Position numbers and translations under genes: made by a program. This document shows, piece by piece, positions 53,452-62,791 of a stretch of DNA of 64,000 bases. Below the pieces are notes generated by a model. The model was not told where the DNA came from and made no database searches. It saw only the letters and a program-made list of their open reading frames with translations. Source of the stretch: a gamma proteobacterium HdN1 (GTDB lineage Bacteria > Pseudomonadota > Gammaproteobacteria > Pseudomonadales > Ketobacteraceae). The stretch spans positions 1,214,527 through 1,278,526 of the forward strand of contig FP929140.1 of the NCBI GenBank assembly GCA_000198515.1. The letters are read 5' to 3'. Each line of letters begins with the position of its first letter. Positions within the stretch are counted from its first letter, which is position 1.

Positions 53452-55722
53452 ATGAAAACAAACTTACAGCCCGTTCAGTCTCTCCGTCTGTTGCCGCCAC
53501 TTGTAATGGTGCTTTTGGCGGGTTGTGGGGGCGGTTCTTCCGGCTCCGCAAGTAATACGCAGAATGATGCCCCTCCCACGGGTGGCCAAGAAGAAGTGGC
53601 TCCGTCTGAAACCCATACAGGCACCTTTATGGGGATGCTGGGCTTAGACTATGAAACAGGCGTACTCCGCGCAATTACCGACGAAAATGGCCGCTATCGC
53701 TATGTGGATGGGCAGCAGGTCACATTTCGCGTGGGGGATATCACCTTAGGATCGGTTGCTGGGAAGTCGAAAGTCAGTGTCGCGGATCTTGCACAAGGAG
53801 ACCCCCAAGCAGAAGAGAATTTAACGCGCTTTTTGCTGACGCTCGACTACGATATGGCACCCATGAATGGCGTGCTAATCACTGGGGAAATTCGCGATCT
53901 TGCGCGCGGTAAGACGCTGAACTTCCACCAAGATGCCGCGAGTTTTCGTCGTGATGCGGAAGCCTTGCTACAGGCAGAGCTGGTATCCGACCAGTATGTG
54001 GTCGCTTATCGCCACAGCGCAGAACATATTCTGCCTGGAATCTATCAAGCCCAGAGCAAGCAGGCGTCTCGCGCCCTGACACCATTCCGCTATCCACAGG
54101 TGTTGGCCAACGCAAAAGCCGTGCCTTCCGATTTTGAAAACGAGAGTCGGGAGGTGTTTGACTTGTTGCTGCAAGACACTGCGCGGACGGGGAGCTCGCC
54201 TCTTGAATATATTTTCAAGGCGACCAGCACTCCGCTAGTGCTGGAAGGCGCCGAGGGGTCTCTTCAAGACCTTTACTATGCCTACAAGCAGCGTGTAGCG
54301 GCGATTGGGCCAAGCGCGCCCTATGTTGCGCGTGATGATTTGCTGGCGGGCGTACCTGCTCCAAGCGGCTTGCTCAATGCTCAGCACTTCGTGGTGATGA
54401 GCGATTTTCAGATGCGTGATGATGAGAGCCCGCTGAACGTAAATCCGCTAAAAATTCTGATTCCAGCGTCCTATTATCCTGCGAGCCCGTCGATTCCTAA
54501 TCAATTGGACGATATGATCAGAACGATGCGAGCCTGGGAGTCGCAGCAAGACAAGCCGATTGAAATGGCGATTTTTACCGGTGATTTTACCGATATCAGT
54601 CAATATAACGAGCTGCGCCTAGGGATGGATGTGCTAGATGGAAATCTCGTCAAGCCCGATACTGGCAAGGACGACGATCCTGTTCCTGGGCGCTTTTCCG
54701 ATGGTGAACCCAACGATACCTATGATTCCTTTCAGGCGCTCGGCCTCAATGCCACCCTGTCTGAACAAGCGGATATTCCGTGGTATTACGTCGCGGGCAA
54801 TCACGATGGCTTGATGCTGGGTAACTTCCCAATTACCGATGCACCGCTGAACTTGTTCGGCAAAAAGCTTCGCAACGGAACGCGCGGTCTGTTTGATTCC
54901 ATTGCCACGGGAAGTACAAACTGGCTCGGCTATGATCCTAGCCTAAAGGGTTTTCTGGAGCACTTGCTGAAGCCCGGTACATTCAAGATCCCGGCAGACT
55001 CGGATCGTCGCGTTGTGACGCCTGTAGAAATTGCGAATGAGATGTTCAACTCTAATACGCTACCGCACGGGCACGGAATGCAGCATGTAATTGAGCGCCA
55101 CGGGAATCTGGATGGCCGGTTGCATTACGCATTTGTTAGCGAGAGCGGCCTGATTCGACATGTTGCAATCGACACCAAAATGGGGATTGGGCCAGAGGGC
55201 TGGCTGGATCTTTCTGATATTGCGTGGGTGAAGAAGGAGCTGAAGGCAGCGCAGCAGGCGGGTCAGATGGTGATCGTAAGCTCTCATCATCGCCCAGAAA
55301 GCATTGTGATGAACGGGGCTCTGTTGGTAAAAACTCTCAATAGCTTCCCGAACGTAATTGCGCATCTTGTGGCGCACGATCATATTAACCTCATCCGCCC
55401 GCGTGCTGGCCAAGACCCCGAGCATGGGTATTGGGAAATTGAATCGGGTTCAATGGTAAACTGGCCGCAGCAGTTCCGTGTGTTAGACGTGCAGGTGGAC
55501 AAACAGTCGGGGGTTGGCGTGATTACGAGCACCATGCTAAATCATGAGAGCGCCAGCCCCTTGCATGTTTCTCAGAGGGGGCGCTTTCTCGCCTACTTGG
55601 AGCGTTATCTAGAAGGTGCGCCGGAACCAGAGGTTGCGCTAGTTGAAGCAGAAGGGGCCGCGAAGGATCGCAATACGCGCCTGTACTTCAAAGTGCCGGC
55701 ATCCCTGATGGCGCGTTGGTAG
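53452..55722 (+). CDS. Metallophosphoesterase lipoprotein (TIGR03768-like)
   Basis: 756 residues from the ATG at 53452. A lipoprotein signal ends VMVLLAGCGGGSSG. After a Ser/Gly-rich stretch and an N-terminal beta domain, the calcineurin-like phosphoesterase motifs appear: FVVMSDFQMRDD, IFTGDFTD, YYVAGNHDG, VIVSSHHRPES and HLVAHDHINL. The first motif has Gln where His is usual. Predicted lipid-anchored in the envelope; the substrate is unknown. No obvious operon partner. Confidence 0.82.
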   Translation: MKTNLQPVQSLRLLPPLVMVLLAGCGGGSSGSASNTQNDAPPTGGQEEVAPSETHTGTFMGMLGLDYETGVLRAITDENGRYRYVDGQQVTFRVGDITLGSVAGKSKVSVADLAQGDPQAEENLTRFLLTLDYDMAPMNGVLITGEIRDLARGKTLNFHQDAASFRRDAEALLQAELVSDQYVVAYRHSAEHILPGIYQAQSKQASRALTPFRYPQVLANAKAVPSDFENESREVFDLLLQDTARTGSSPLEYIFKATSTPLVLEGAEGSLQDLYYAYKQRVAAIGPSAPYVARDDLLAGVPAPSGLLNAQHFVVMSDFQMRDDESPLNVNPLKILIPASYYPASPSIPNQLDDMIRTMRAWESQQDKPIEMAIFTGDFTDISQYNELRLGMDVLDGNLVKPDTGKDDDPVPGRFSDGEPNDTYDSFQALGLNATLSEQADIPWYYVAGNHDGLMLGNFPITDAPLNLFGKKLRNGTRGLFDSIATGSTNWLGYDPSLKGFLEHLLKPGTFKIPADSDRRVVTPVEIANEMFNSNTLPHGHGMQHVIERHGNLDGRLHYAFVSESGLIRHVAIDTKMGIGPEGWLDLSDIAWVKKELKAAQQAGQMVIVSSHHRPESIVMNGALLVKTLNSFPNVIAHLVAHDHINLIRPRAGQDPEHGYWEIESGSMVNWPQQFRVLDVQVDKQSGVGVITSTMLNHESASPLHVSQRGRFLAYLERYLEGAPEPEVALVEAEGAAKDRNTRLYFKVPASLMARW

Positions 55723-55771
55723 CGCCAGAGCTAAGCGGCGCAAACACTCATCAAGTTTGGATGCGTCGCTC

Positions 55772-56683
55772 ATGATTTTTGATTTTCATTGTCACTCCAC
55801 GTATTCAGACGGCAGCCAAACGCCAGAATGGCTCGCGCAGGCAATGGCAGCCGCAGGTGTCGAGCTGTTCGCGCTCACCGACCATGATACCGTCGCGGGC
55901 GTCCATCGAGTGCAGATCGCCGCTCAAGCGAATGGAATCCGTGCGCTGGCGGGGGTTGAGATTTCCTGCCGCTGGGGTGCACACGAAATTCATGTTGTGG
56001 GCATCCATGTGGATGCACTAGCCACGGCATTGCTTGAGCAACTGGCGTCTCAGCATGCAAGGCGGTTGGCGCGCGCTGAGCGCATTTGTCAGAAGCTGCA
56101 AAAGCAGGGGCTTCCTGATGTGTTTGCGCTCTCCCTACACCTTGCCCAACCTGCCGAGCCTGCCCAACCTGCCGAGCCTTTGGATGCGGCGCAAGCAAAG
56201 CCGCAGCAAGCCGACCTAGGCGGGTGCCCAGGCCGGCCGCATATCGCGCGAGCACTCGTAAGCTTGGGAGCTGTAAAAGATGAGGCTACCGCTTTCCGGA
56301 AATTTCTTGGAATCGGAAAATCGGCATTTGTCGTGACAGAATGGCCTAGTCTTGCAGAGGCAATTGCTTGGATACGTGCGGCAGGTGGTGTTGCCATATT
56401 GGCTCATCCTCTTTATTACAAAGTCAGCCGTGGGCGATTGGAGAGCCTGATTCGAGCATTTGCCGAGAGCGGAGGGCAGGCGATTGAAGTGGTGAGTACG
56501 AACCTAGACAGCCTGCAGCGCAGTATGCTGGCCAATCTTTGCTTGAAATATGGCCTTGCGGGATCGGTTGCGAGTGATTTTCATGGCGCGTCTACGCCGT
56601 GGATCCGCCTTGGAAAGCTGCCGCCTCTGCCAGATACAATCCCGTCGGTCCTCACCCTGCTGCCTATCAACAAGTTCATTTAG
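55772..56683 (+). CDS. rnm: PHP-domain 5'-3' exoribonuclease, RNase AM/YciV type
   Basis: 303 residues from the ATG at 55772. PHP metal motifs: DFHCHSTYSDGSQTP, LTDHDTVAG, GVEISCRW and AHEIHVVGIHVD early, AILAHPLYY and ASDFHGAS late. The E. coli homologue trims the 5' ends of 5S, 16S and 23S rRNA and degrades short nucleotides. A linker (about residues 124-152) carries a duplicated AQPAEP that is unusual for the family. It sits in the conserved rnm-yciO-scpA order. Confidence 0.88.
   Translation: MIFDFHCHSTYSDGSQTPEWLAQAMAAAGVELFALTDHDTVAGVHRVQIAAQANGIRALAGVEISCRWGAHEIHVVGIHVDALATALLEQLASQHARRLARAERICQKLQKQGLPDVFALSLHLAQPAEPAQPAEPLDAAQAKPQQADLGGCPGRPHIARALVSLGAVKDEATAFRKFLGIGKSAFVVTEWPSLAEAIAWIRAAGGVAILAHPLYYKVSRGRLESLIRAFAESGGQAIEVVSTNLDSLQRSMLANLCLKYGLAGSVASDFHGASTPWIRLGKLPPLPDTIPSVLTLLPINKFI
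56143..56178 (+). repeat. Perfect 18-bp in-frame tandem duplication in rnm
   Basis: TGCCCAACCTGCCGAGCC occurs twice without mismatch, encoding AQPAEP twice in the variable linker of the PHP protein. Confidence 0.9.
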
Positions 56684-56769
56684 GGCCTAGAATAAAAGCA
56701 TTCGGTGCAGACAATGCCTGTCTGCTTTCAGTATTTCAGCGGCTTCGCTTGCTGGTAGGTAGTACTTTT

Positions 56770-57405
56770 ATGACACAGATTTTCCACGTTCATTCTGAGA
56801 ATCCGCAAAAGCGCTTGATTCAACAGGCGGTCAATATCTTGCGAGACGGTGGTGTCATTGTGTACCCAACGGATGCGGCTTATGCTTTTGGTTGTACCGT
56901 GGGCAATAAAAGCGCGCTTGAACGTATCGTTCAGATTCGTCAGCTTGGGTCTAAGCACAACTTTACGATCGCTTGCCACAACCTTTCCGAGCTTGCCACG
57001 TATGCGCGCGTTGATAATCAGGTGTTTCGGTTGCTTAAAAATAACACCCCTGGCCCTTATACGTTTATCCTTGCAGCCACCGCCGAAGTACCGCGCCGTT
57101 TGATGCACCCTAAACGCAAAACCGTAGGGCTGAGAATCCCAGATAATAAAATTGCCCTCGCTTTACTTGAAGCCTTGGGGGAGCCGCTCATGACGACAAC
57201 CCTGATTATGCCGAACGAATCTGAGCCTCTGGTTGACCCAGAAGAAATTTTGGAGCTTCTGTCGCGACGTATTGAACTCGTGATTGACGGCGGCTGGGGC
57301 GAGACGAGCACGACGACGGTTGTGGATTTGGTTGACAGCATTCCTGTCTTGGTTCGCGAAGGGAAAGGTAGCCTTGAAAAGGTGGGTCTTGAACCGTTCC
57401 GATAG
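56770..57405 (+). CDS. yciO: YciO-type Sua5/YrdC family protein
   Basis: 211 residues from the ATG at 56770 (MTQIFHVHSENPQKRLIQQA). The YrdC fold signature is clear: GGVIVYPTDAAYAFGC, KHNFTIACHNLSELATYA, NTPGPYTFILAATAEVPRR and KTVGLRIPDN. Relatives bind RNA and make threonylcarbamoyl-AMP; YciO itself has a weaker or different activity. The in-frame extension upstream overlaps rnm in another frame and is not part of the gene. Confidence 0.92.
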   Translation: MTQIFHVHSENPQKRLIQQAVNILRDGGVIVYPTDAAYAFGCTVGNKSALERIVQIRQLGSKHNFTIACHNLSELATYARVDNQVFRLLKNNTPGPYTFILAATAEVPRRLMHPKRKTVGLRIPDNKIALALLEALGEPLMTTTLIMPNESEPLVDPEEILELLSRRIELVIDGGWGETSTTTVVDLVDSIPVLVREGKGSLEKVGLEPFR

Positions 57406-57425
57406 ACGAAACTTGCCGCTATAAT
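57397..57425 (+). promoter_or_regulatory. Candidate promoter of scpAB
   Basis: TTCCGA (57397-57402), a 17-base spacer and a perfect TATAAT (57420-57425). The -35 is weak (3/6). It overlaps the end of yciO and precedes scpA by about 60 bases. Confidence 0.4.
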
Positions 57426-57451
57426 CAGGGGCCTAGTAGCGATTCAAAAAA

Positions 57452-57481
57452 TGCGCGAGAGGTAATTGCGCGAGAGGTAAT
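57452..57481 (+). repeat. Perfect 15-bp duplication carrying the scpA ribosome-binding site
   Basis: TGCGCGAGAGGTAAT occurs twice back to back. Each copy contains the GAGAGG that serves as Shine-Dalgarno sequence, so scpA has two candidate sites, the nearer about 10 bases from the TTG start. Confidence 0.9.
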
Positions 57482-57486
57482 CGGCC

Positions 57487-58473
57487 TTGGTTATATCTGA
57501 TCCCAACCTGTCGGCCCCAGAAAGCGACTCCTCCGTACCACGCCTTGCGCAGCTGCGTGAACAGTTCAGCCAGTCGCACACGCAAGCTGCATTGCCGCTT
57601 GCCTTGGTGCAAGGTGAAACGGTCACGCAACTGCCGCAAGATTTGTACATCCCACCCGATGCGCTTGAAGTGTTTCTAGATGCGTTTGAAGGCCCTCTGG
57701 ATCTACTTTTGTATCTGATTCGGCGCCAGAACCTTGACATCCTGAACATACCCATTGCGGAGATTACCGCTCAGTACATGCAGTACGTCGAGATCATGAA
57801 ATCTCTAAATCTCGAACTTGCCGCAGAGTATCTGGTGATGGCGGCGCTGTTGGGGGAGATCAAGTCGAGAACATTGTTGCCGCGCAACGAGAGTGCTGAC
57901 GAGGACGAAGAAGACCCACGCTCGGAACTGATTCGGCGCCTGCAGGAATACGAGCGCTTCAAACGCGCCGCCGAAGACCTTGATTCCCTGCCGCGAATAG
58001 GGCGCGATACGTTTCCAGCAGTGGCGTTAGCTCCCGACTATCGACGCGCCGTGCCGCCTCCAGAGGTCGATCTGCGCGAGGTGTTGCTTGCTCTGAAAGA
58101 TGTTCTGCACCGCGCCGACATGTTCGAAAGCCATCAGGTTTCGCGCGAAAAGCTCTCAACGCGCGAACGCATGACTATGGTGCTAGATCGCTTGGGGCGA
58201 GCGCGATTTATCGCGTTTGAAAACCTTTTTACCGTAGAGGAAGGGCGGCTTGGCGTTGTGGTCACCTTTCTTGCGATTCTTGAGCTGGTAAAAGAACAGC
58301 TCATAGAGCTGGTGCAGACCGAGATGCGCGGGCCAATTCACGTGCGAAGCAAGGCGCGCGCTCAAGATGAGAACGAATCTTCAGCGGATGATACGGATCT
58401 GGTGGATGACACCGAATCCTTATCCGAAGAAGCCTTTGAACTTGATCCCGCGCTCGATTGCGTGCAAGGCTAG
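57487..58473 (+). CDS. scpA: Segregation and condensation protein A
   Basis: 328 residues from a TTG start at 57487 (VISDPNLSAPES); no better start is seen in frame. The kleisin N-terminal block EVFLDAFEGPLDLLLYLIRRQNLDILNIPIAEIT and the C-terminal winged-helix part (RLGVVVTFLAILELVKEQLIELVQ) are clear. ScpA bridges SMC heads with ScpB to form the bacterial condensin. An acidic tail (about 295-328) is longer than usual. scpB follows. Confidence 0.95.
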   Translation: MVISDPNLSAPESDSSVPRLAQLREQFSQSHTQAALPLALVQGETVTQLPQDLYIPPDALEVFLDAFEGPLDLLLYLIRRQNLDILNIPIAEITAQYMQYVEIMKSLNLELAAEYLVMAALLGEIKSRTLLPRNESADEDEEDPRSELIRRLQEYERFKRAAEDLDSLPRIGRDTFPAVALAPDYRRAVPPPEVDLREVLLALKDVLHRADMFESHQVSREKLSTRERMTMVLDRLGRARFIAFENLFTVEEGRLGVVVTFLAILELVKEQLIELVQTEMRGPIHVRSKARAQDENESSADDTDLVDDTESLSEEAFELDPALDCVQG

Positions 58474-58541
58474 CGTGCAAGTTTTGTCAGGTTCAGAAAA
58501 AGGCATTCCAGAGAAGTCTCTCAAAATAAGAAAGGCGCTAC

Positions 58542-59171
58542 ATGACTCCCAATCGACAAACCCTCAAGCGCATCATGGAAGCAGCGATTTTTTCGGCAGG
58601 ACGGCCTCTCAGCCTAGAGGCAATCGGTGAGCTGTTCTATGAAGATGAACGCCCGAGCAATGAAGTGTTGCGCGAGTTGCTCGCGGAACTCCACGAAGAG
58701 TATTCGCGGCGTGGGGTCTTTTTGAAAGAGGTGGCGAGTGGCTACCGCTTTCAGGCAGACGCAGAATTGGGGGAGTGGGTTACGCGCCTCTGGGAAGAAA
58801 AACCGCAGCGCTATTCGCGAGCACTTCTTGAAACTCTCTCGCTGATTGCTTATCGACAGCCGATCACTCGCGGTGAAATCGAAGACATCCGCGGAGTGAG
58901 TGTTAGCAGCCAAATCATCAAAACTCTGCTTGAACGTGAATGGGTCAAAGTTTTAGGGCACCGAGAAGTGCCGGGGCGCCCAGCGATGTATGGCACCACG
59001 CGCACCTTTCTCGACTACTTTAACCTGCGCTCCTTGGCTGAGCTTCCTACCCTCGCCGAAGTGCGTGACCTCGATAAAATTGGCGCAGAGCTTGATGCTC
59101 GCCTACGCCGACAGCAGGACGAAGTGCAGACCTCGCTGCCTCTTGAGGTTGCGGTTGAAGTGGAGGATTAG
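58542..59171 (+). CDS. scpB: Segregation and condensation protein B
   Basis: 209 residues with two winged-helix domains: LKRIMEAAIFSAGRPLSLEAIGELF, VASGYRFQADAELGEWVTRLW, LLETLSLIAYRQPITRGEIEDIRGV and MYGTTRTFLDYFNLRSLAELPTL. It dimerises and binds ScpA in the SMC complex. It lies 68 bp after scpA. Confidence 0.95.
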   Translation: MTPNRQTLKRIMEAAIFSAGRPLSLEAIGELFYEDERPSNEVLRELLAELHEEYSRRGVFLKEVASGYRFQADAELGEWVTRLWEEKPQRYSRALLETLSLIAYRQPITRGEIEDIRGVSVSSQIIKTLLEREWVKVLGHREVPGRPAMYGTTRTFLDYFNLRSLAELPTLAEVRDLDKIGAELDARLRRQQDEVQTSLPLEVAVEVED

Positions 59172-59484
59172 GGTTTTCGCGATGTGAATAAATGCCGTAA
59201 CCGTGCAAATCTTGGGCATCCTGTTCGCGATCGTGTTATTCTTTGGTATGAGGTATATACCGAGTGTCCTCGGCTGGCAATTCGGCTAAAATGTTTAGGT
59301 GGCGAGGCAGGCAAATCTGTTAGAATGCCAAGCTGCTAGAACCCAAGCGCGAAAACCCCCTAGGGCAGAGTCTGCGTCGTGAGGCGTCAGGCGGGAGCGT
59401 AGTGATTACGTCTCTTGTGAATCATTTTCTTGTGCGTCTGGATGGCCGAGATGGCTTGCCAACAATAAACGTAGTAGTCGTATT
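59172..59484. other. 313-bp intergenic region between scpB and rluB
   Basis: No gene is seen. It holds a perfect 10-bp palindrome GGTATATACC (59252-59261), a 5-bp hairpin CCGAG-TGTC-CTCGG (59260-59273) that could slow or end scpB transcription, and an extended -10 element TGTTAGAAT (59318-59326) that may serve rluB. The leader of about 150 bases before rluB has no clear ribosome-binding site. Confidence 0.45.
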
Positions 59485-60333
59485 ATGAGCGAAAAACTTC
59501 AGAAGGTTCTTGCGCGTGCGGGCATCGGCTCGCGGCGTTCCATGGAAGACTGGATTGCTTCTGGTCGGGTCAGTGTCAATGGAAAAAAGGCAAAGGTCGG
59601 CGACCGTGTGGAACGGGGCGACGTGTTGCGCGTAGATGGACGTTCTATGGATTACAGTGGCGAAGATTCGGACAGCCGCCGTATGATTATCTACTACAAG
59701 CCGGAAGGCGAGGTCTGCACTCGCACCGATCCGGAAGGGCGGCCTACTGTTTTTGATCGCCTGCCTAGGCTGGATAATGAACGTTGGGTAGCGGTTGGGC
59801 GGCTTGATGTAAACACCCAAGGCCTACTATTGTTTACAACAGATGGCGATTTAGCGAATCGCTTGATGCATCCCTCTTCAGAAATCGAGCGCGAATATGC
59901 GGCACGAATTTTTGGCGAGGTTACGCCGGAAATGCTGCACAACCTTAGAACTGGCGTCCAGCTGTTCGATGGGCCGGCGCATTTCGATGAGATCCTTCAT
60001 TCTGGCGGCGAAGGCATGAACGCGTGGTATCACGTGATCATCAAAGAAGGGCGCCGTCGTGAAGTGCGGCGGATGTGGGAGACGCAAGGTGTACAGGTTT
60101 CCCGATTGATACGCGTTCGCTACGGTTGCGTCACTCTGCCGCGCGGCCTGAAAGCGGGGCGCTGGGAAGAATTGAGCGAAGATCAAATTAGCGAGCTGGC
60201 GCAGCTCTGCGGAGCCGGCTTACGGAAGCGTACAGGCTTGTATGGCCGCCCCAAAATGCGTGCTGAAAAAGAAGCGCCTCCCGTAATGGAAAATGTGAAG
60301 CGAGGCGGATATTTGAGACGTCGTCGCTATTGA
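59485..60333 (+). CDS. rluB: 23S rRNA pseudouridine(2605) synthase
   Basis: 282 residues. An N-terminal S4 domain (MSEKLQKVLARAGIGSRRSM, VNGKKAKVGDRVERGD) is followed by the RluB/E/F catalytic core with the Asp in VGRLDVNTQGLLLFTTDGDL and the block IIKEGRRREVRRMWE. It modifies U2605 in the large-subunit rRNA. The basic C-terminal tail is typical. The start matches the family N-terminus although the ribosome-binding site is poor. Downstream of scpAB as in related genomes. Confidence 0.95.
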   Translation: MSEKLQKVLARAGIGSRRSMEDWIASGRVSVNGKKAKVGDRVERGDVLRVDGRSMDYSGEDSDSRRMIIYYKPEGEVCTRTDPEGRPTVFDRLPRLDNERWVAVGRLDVNTQGLLLFTTDGDLANRLMHPSSEIEREYAARIFGEVTPEMLHNLRTGVQLFDGPAHFDEILHSGGEGMNAWYHVIIKEGRRREVRRMWETQGVQVSRLIRVRYGCVTLPRGLKAGRWEELSEDQISELAQLCGAGLRKRTGLYGRPKMRAEKEAPPVMENVKRGGYLRRRRY

Positions 60334-60374
60334 AAATGGTATTCCAAAGACCAAACCTAAAGGCGTAGAGATCT

Positions 60375-60731
60375 ATGGCGCATCCCATTGACAGCGATTG
60401 TGGCGGCTGGGTCATTGATCTTGACGCGCAATTGATCACTCATAGAGCGACGGCTTTTCGCGTACAGTTTGAGGGGGATCCTACATCGAATGATTGTGAG
60501 GGCAAGCCTTCAAAATTTCCTGCAGGCATCACTGCGCTTGAACAGGTAAGGCTTTTGCGCGAAGCCTATGACGCTTACATCAAGGCCTTTGAGTCAAGGT
60601 CAAAGGTTGCCCGCGCAACTTCGGGAAAATCGCGACCCGCAGCCGAGGCACCGCCGGCGGTTTCGCGCAAGCTACAGGCTGGCAAGCCCACCCTTCGCCT
60701 CAATCGCTCAGAAAAGCCTGCTGTTGACTGA
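60375..60731 (+). CDS. Hypothetical protein, 118 aa
   Basis: 118 residues, unrecognised. The first half is ordered (GGWVIDLDAQLITHRATAFRVQFEGD, ALEQVRLLREAYDAYIKAFE); the second is basic and Ala/Pro-rich, probably disordered. It follows rluB by 41 bp in the same direction, so co-transcription is likely. The stop codon lies inside a 16-bp repeat. Confidence 0.6.
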   Translation: MAHPIDSDCGGWVIDLDAQLITHRATAFRVQFEGDPTSNDCEGKPSKFPAGITALEQVRLLREAYDAYIKAFESRSKVARATSGKSRPAAEAPPAVSRKLQAGKPTLRLNRSEKPAVD

Positions 60732-60764
60732 ACCTGCTGTTGATTGGGCCTGCTGCTGATAGGA
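60717..60764. repeat. 16-bp tandem repeat, three copies
   Basis: CCTGCTGTTGACTGAA, CCTGCTGTTGATTGGG and CCTGCTGCTGATAGGA are adjacent and related. The first holds the stop codon of the 118-aa gene; the rest fill the gap to the convergent diguanylate cyclase gene. Confidence 0.8.
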
Positions 60765-60779
60765 CTTAGTAGGTGAGGC

Positions 60780-61919
60780 TTATTCAGAGTGCGATAGATC
60801 GTAAGCCTCAGCCCGTCCCAGCATTTGTTCTGGTTTTGATTCTGCTACGGCAACTCGGTTGCGCCCACTATTCTTTGCGCGGTAGAGCGCCTTGTCTGCT
60901 CGTTCCATAAATTGCTGAGTGGTTTCCTGCTTTTGAAGCGCGGCAACCCCAACGCTGATCGTGACAGGAATTTCTTTGCCATCGTGAATTACAGATAGAT
61001 TGGCAATCGTATTGCGCAAGCGTTCTGCAATTACGGTTGCGCCTTCCAAATGCGTTTTGTTGAGAAGAACCACGAATTCTTCACCGCCGTAACGGAAAGT
61101 CATGTCTACACCACGGCTGGTCGCGCGTAGCGTTTTGGCTACAGCCTTCAGCACATAGTCGCCCGCAGCGTGGCCATAGCTGTCGTTGATTCGCTTAAAA
61201 TAGTCTAGATCCAGCATGAGCACTGAAAGCGGCTGATTGTAACGGCTCGCCAAGTCGGTCTCGCGGTGCAGTACATTGTCTAGGCTAAAGCGGTTGCCAG
61301 CGCCCGTAAGTGCGTCGGTAAGAGACGAGCGGACGACCTCTTGGTAGCGCAAACCGTTGCGTAACGGGTATACCAGCGTCGCGAGCAGGGGTTCAAGCAG
61401 CGACAGTTCGCTTTCGGAAAAGCGCTCTTTTTGCCGGTAAAAACTTACCTCTCCGAGATAATCGTCGCGAGTTTGCAGGCGAAAGTGTACGGTGTGCCCA
61501 TGCAGGCTGCCCTCGGTAATTTCGAGATTATTCGGCGCATGTACGAAACCGAGTCCCTCTAACGGCAACACCCGAACGGCTTCTAAAAAGAACAGATGCA
61601 ATATCTCTGGGAGTTCGATCGTGGTTTGTAGCACCACTCCAAGCCGATGCAAGGCTTGCGCGCGGGCGCGCCCTGAATTTTGGCGATTGCTGGAAACCTG
61701 TTGGATGCTTGCAAAACTGTGAATATCAAAGTCAAGAATTTTTGCCGTTGCTGCGCTGACCATGGTGTCGACCCCTTTGCTCGGAACTGCTTGCTGCCGA
61801 TGATCCGCATCGCTGTTGCGCGTGTTGCTTTTGGATTGCGCGGATCGTTCGAGGTGTTGATCTGCGAAGTTTGTGCCAATTAGATCATCCATGTCAGTCA
61901 TCATGAGCGCGATTAACAA
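60780..61919 (-). CDS. Diguanylate cyclase (GGDEF) with N-terminal sensory domain
   Basis: 379 residues. A C-terminal GGDEF domain (about 205-360) has LTDALTGAGNRFSLDNVL, LMLDLDYFKRINDSYGHAAGD and the intact active site RYGGEEF. RGVD lies five residues before GGEEF, an RxxD product-inhibition site. Residues about 80-200 look like a GAF-type sensor. Expected to make c-di-GMP in the cytoplasm. The exact start is uncertain (in-frame ATGs lie 6, 7 and 10 codons in). Confidence 0.9.
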   Translation of the reverse strand: MLIALMMTDMDDLIGTNFADQHLERSAQSKSNTRNSDADHRQQAVPSKGVDTMVSAATAKILDFDIHSFASIQQVSSNRQNSGRARAQALHRLGVVLQTTIELPEILHLFFLEAVRVLPLEGLGFVHAPNNLEITEGSLHGHTVHFRLQTRDDYLGEVSFYRQKERFSESELSLLEPLLATLVYPLRNGLRYQEVVRSSLTDALTGAGNRFSLDNVLHRETDLASRYNQPLSVLMLDLDYFKRINDSYGHAAGDYVLKAVAKTLRATSRGVDMTFRYGGEEFVVLLNKTHLEGATVIAERLRNTIANLSVIHDGKEIPVTISVGVAALQKQETTQQFMERADKALYRAKNSGRNRVAVAESKPEQMLGRAEAYDLSHSE

Positions 61920-62047
61920 AGTAAATTGTATTCAGTATGTTGCATTACAAAGAAATATCCAGTCTTAAGTTGCCAATTTTTTGGCAAGCCTGAGTTTTTG
62001 TGTGTGCCGACGCATTTTTGGCGAATGCTTGTGGGCGAACCCCTCTT

Positions 62048-62791
62048 TTAGTCTTGGGCGTCAATCGAGAGGCCATGCATGTGGCGCGCGTCCTCTGAGA
62101 GAAGATATAGAAAGGTTTCCGCGACTTTCTCAGGGGGGCAAACTTTTGCCGGATCTTCCGCAGGGTAGGCGGACGCGCGCATATTGGTTCGTGTTGCCCC
62201 AGGGTTGATGGCGTTCACACGGATGGAGGACGTATTTTCGAGTTCATCGGCTAGCGTTTGCACTAAGCCTTCCACTGCAAACTTGGAAATTGCGTAAGCA
62301 CCCCAATGTGCTCGCCCTTTTCGGCCCACAGACGATGTAGTAAAAATAATTCGCCCAGATGGCGCTTCCTGAAGCAATGGCAAAAGCGCCTGCGTTAGTG
62401 CGAGGCTTGCCGTCATATTGACTTTGATGACGTTTGCAAACGTGTCCATCGGATATTGTGACAGCATGGTTAATTCACCTAGCTGTGCCGCGCAGTGTAT
62501 CAGCGCATTCAGGTGGCCAAGTTCTTTCTCGACGATATCGGCAATTTGCGCGTATTCCAGATGTGTGGCGGTTAACAGGTTGAGCGGGATAATTGCCGGC
62601 TTGGGGTAGCCGCAGGCTTCAATCTCGTCGTAGACCGCCTCAAGCTTTTCGATGGTTCGCCCCATCAGCACAACGGTTGCGCCTAGTCGTGCGCATGCAA
62701 GCGCCACTGCACGCCCGATCCCAGAACCGGCTCCGGTAATCATGATGACTTGGTTTTGTAACATATTGGCAGGTGCTTGAAAGCTTCGCAT
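62048..62791 (-). CDS. yciK: YciK-family short-chain dehydrogenase/reductase
   Basis: 247 residues. SDR motifs: TGAGSGIGRAVALACARLGA (NAD(P) binding), IHCAAQLG, Ser in FTTSSVGRKG, and YAISK with the catalytic Tyr and Lys. The substrate is unknown. yciK lies near gyrA in pseudomonads too, which supports the assignment. Confidence 0.9.
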   Translation of the reverse strand: MRSFQAPANMLQNQVIMITGAGSGIGRAVALACARLGATVVLMGRTIEKLEAVYDEIEACGYPKPAIIPLNLLTATHLEYAQIADIVEKELGHLNALIHCAAQLGELTMLSQYPMDTFANVIKVNMTASLALTQALLPLLQEAPSGRIIFTTSSVGRKGRAHWGAYAISKFAVEGLVQTLADELENTSSIRVNAINPGATRTNMRASAYPAEDPAKVCPPEKVAETFLYLLSEDARHMHGLSIDAQD

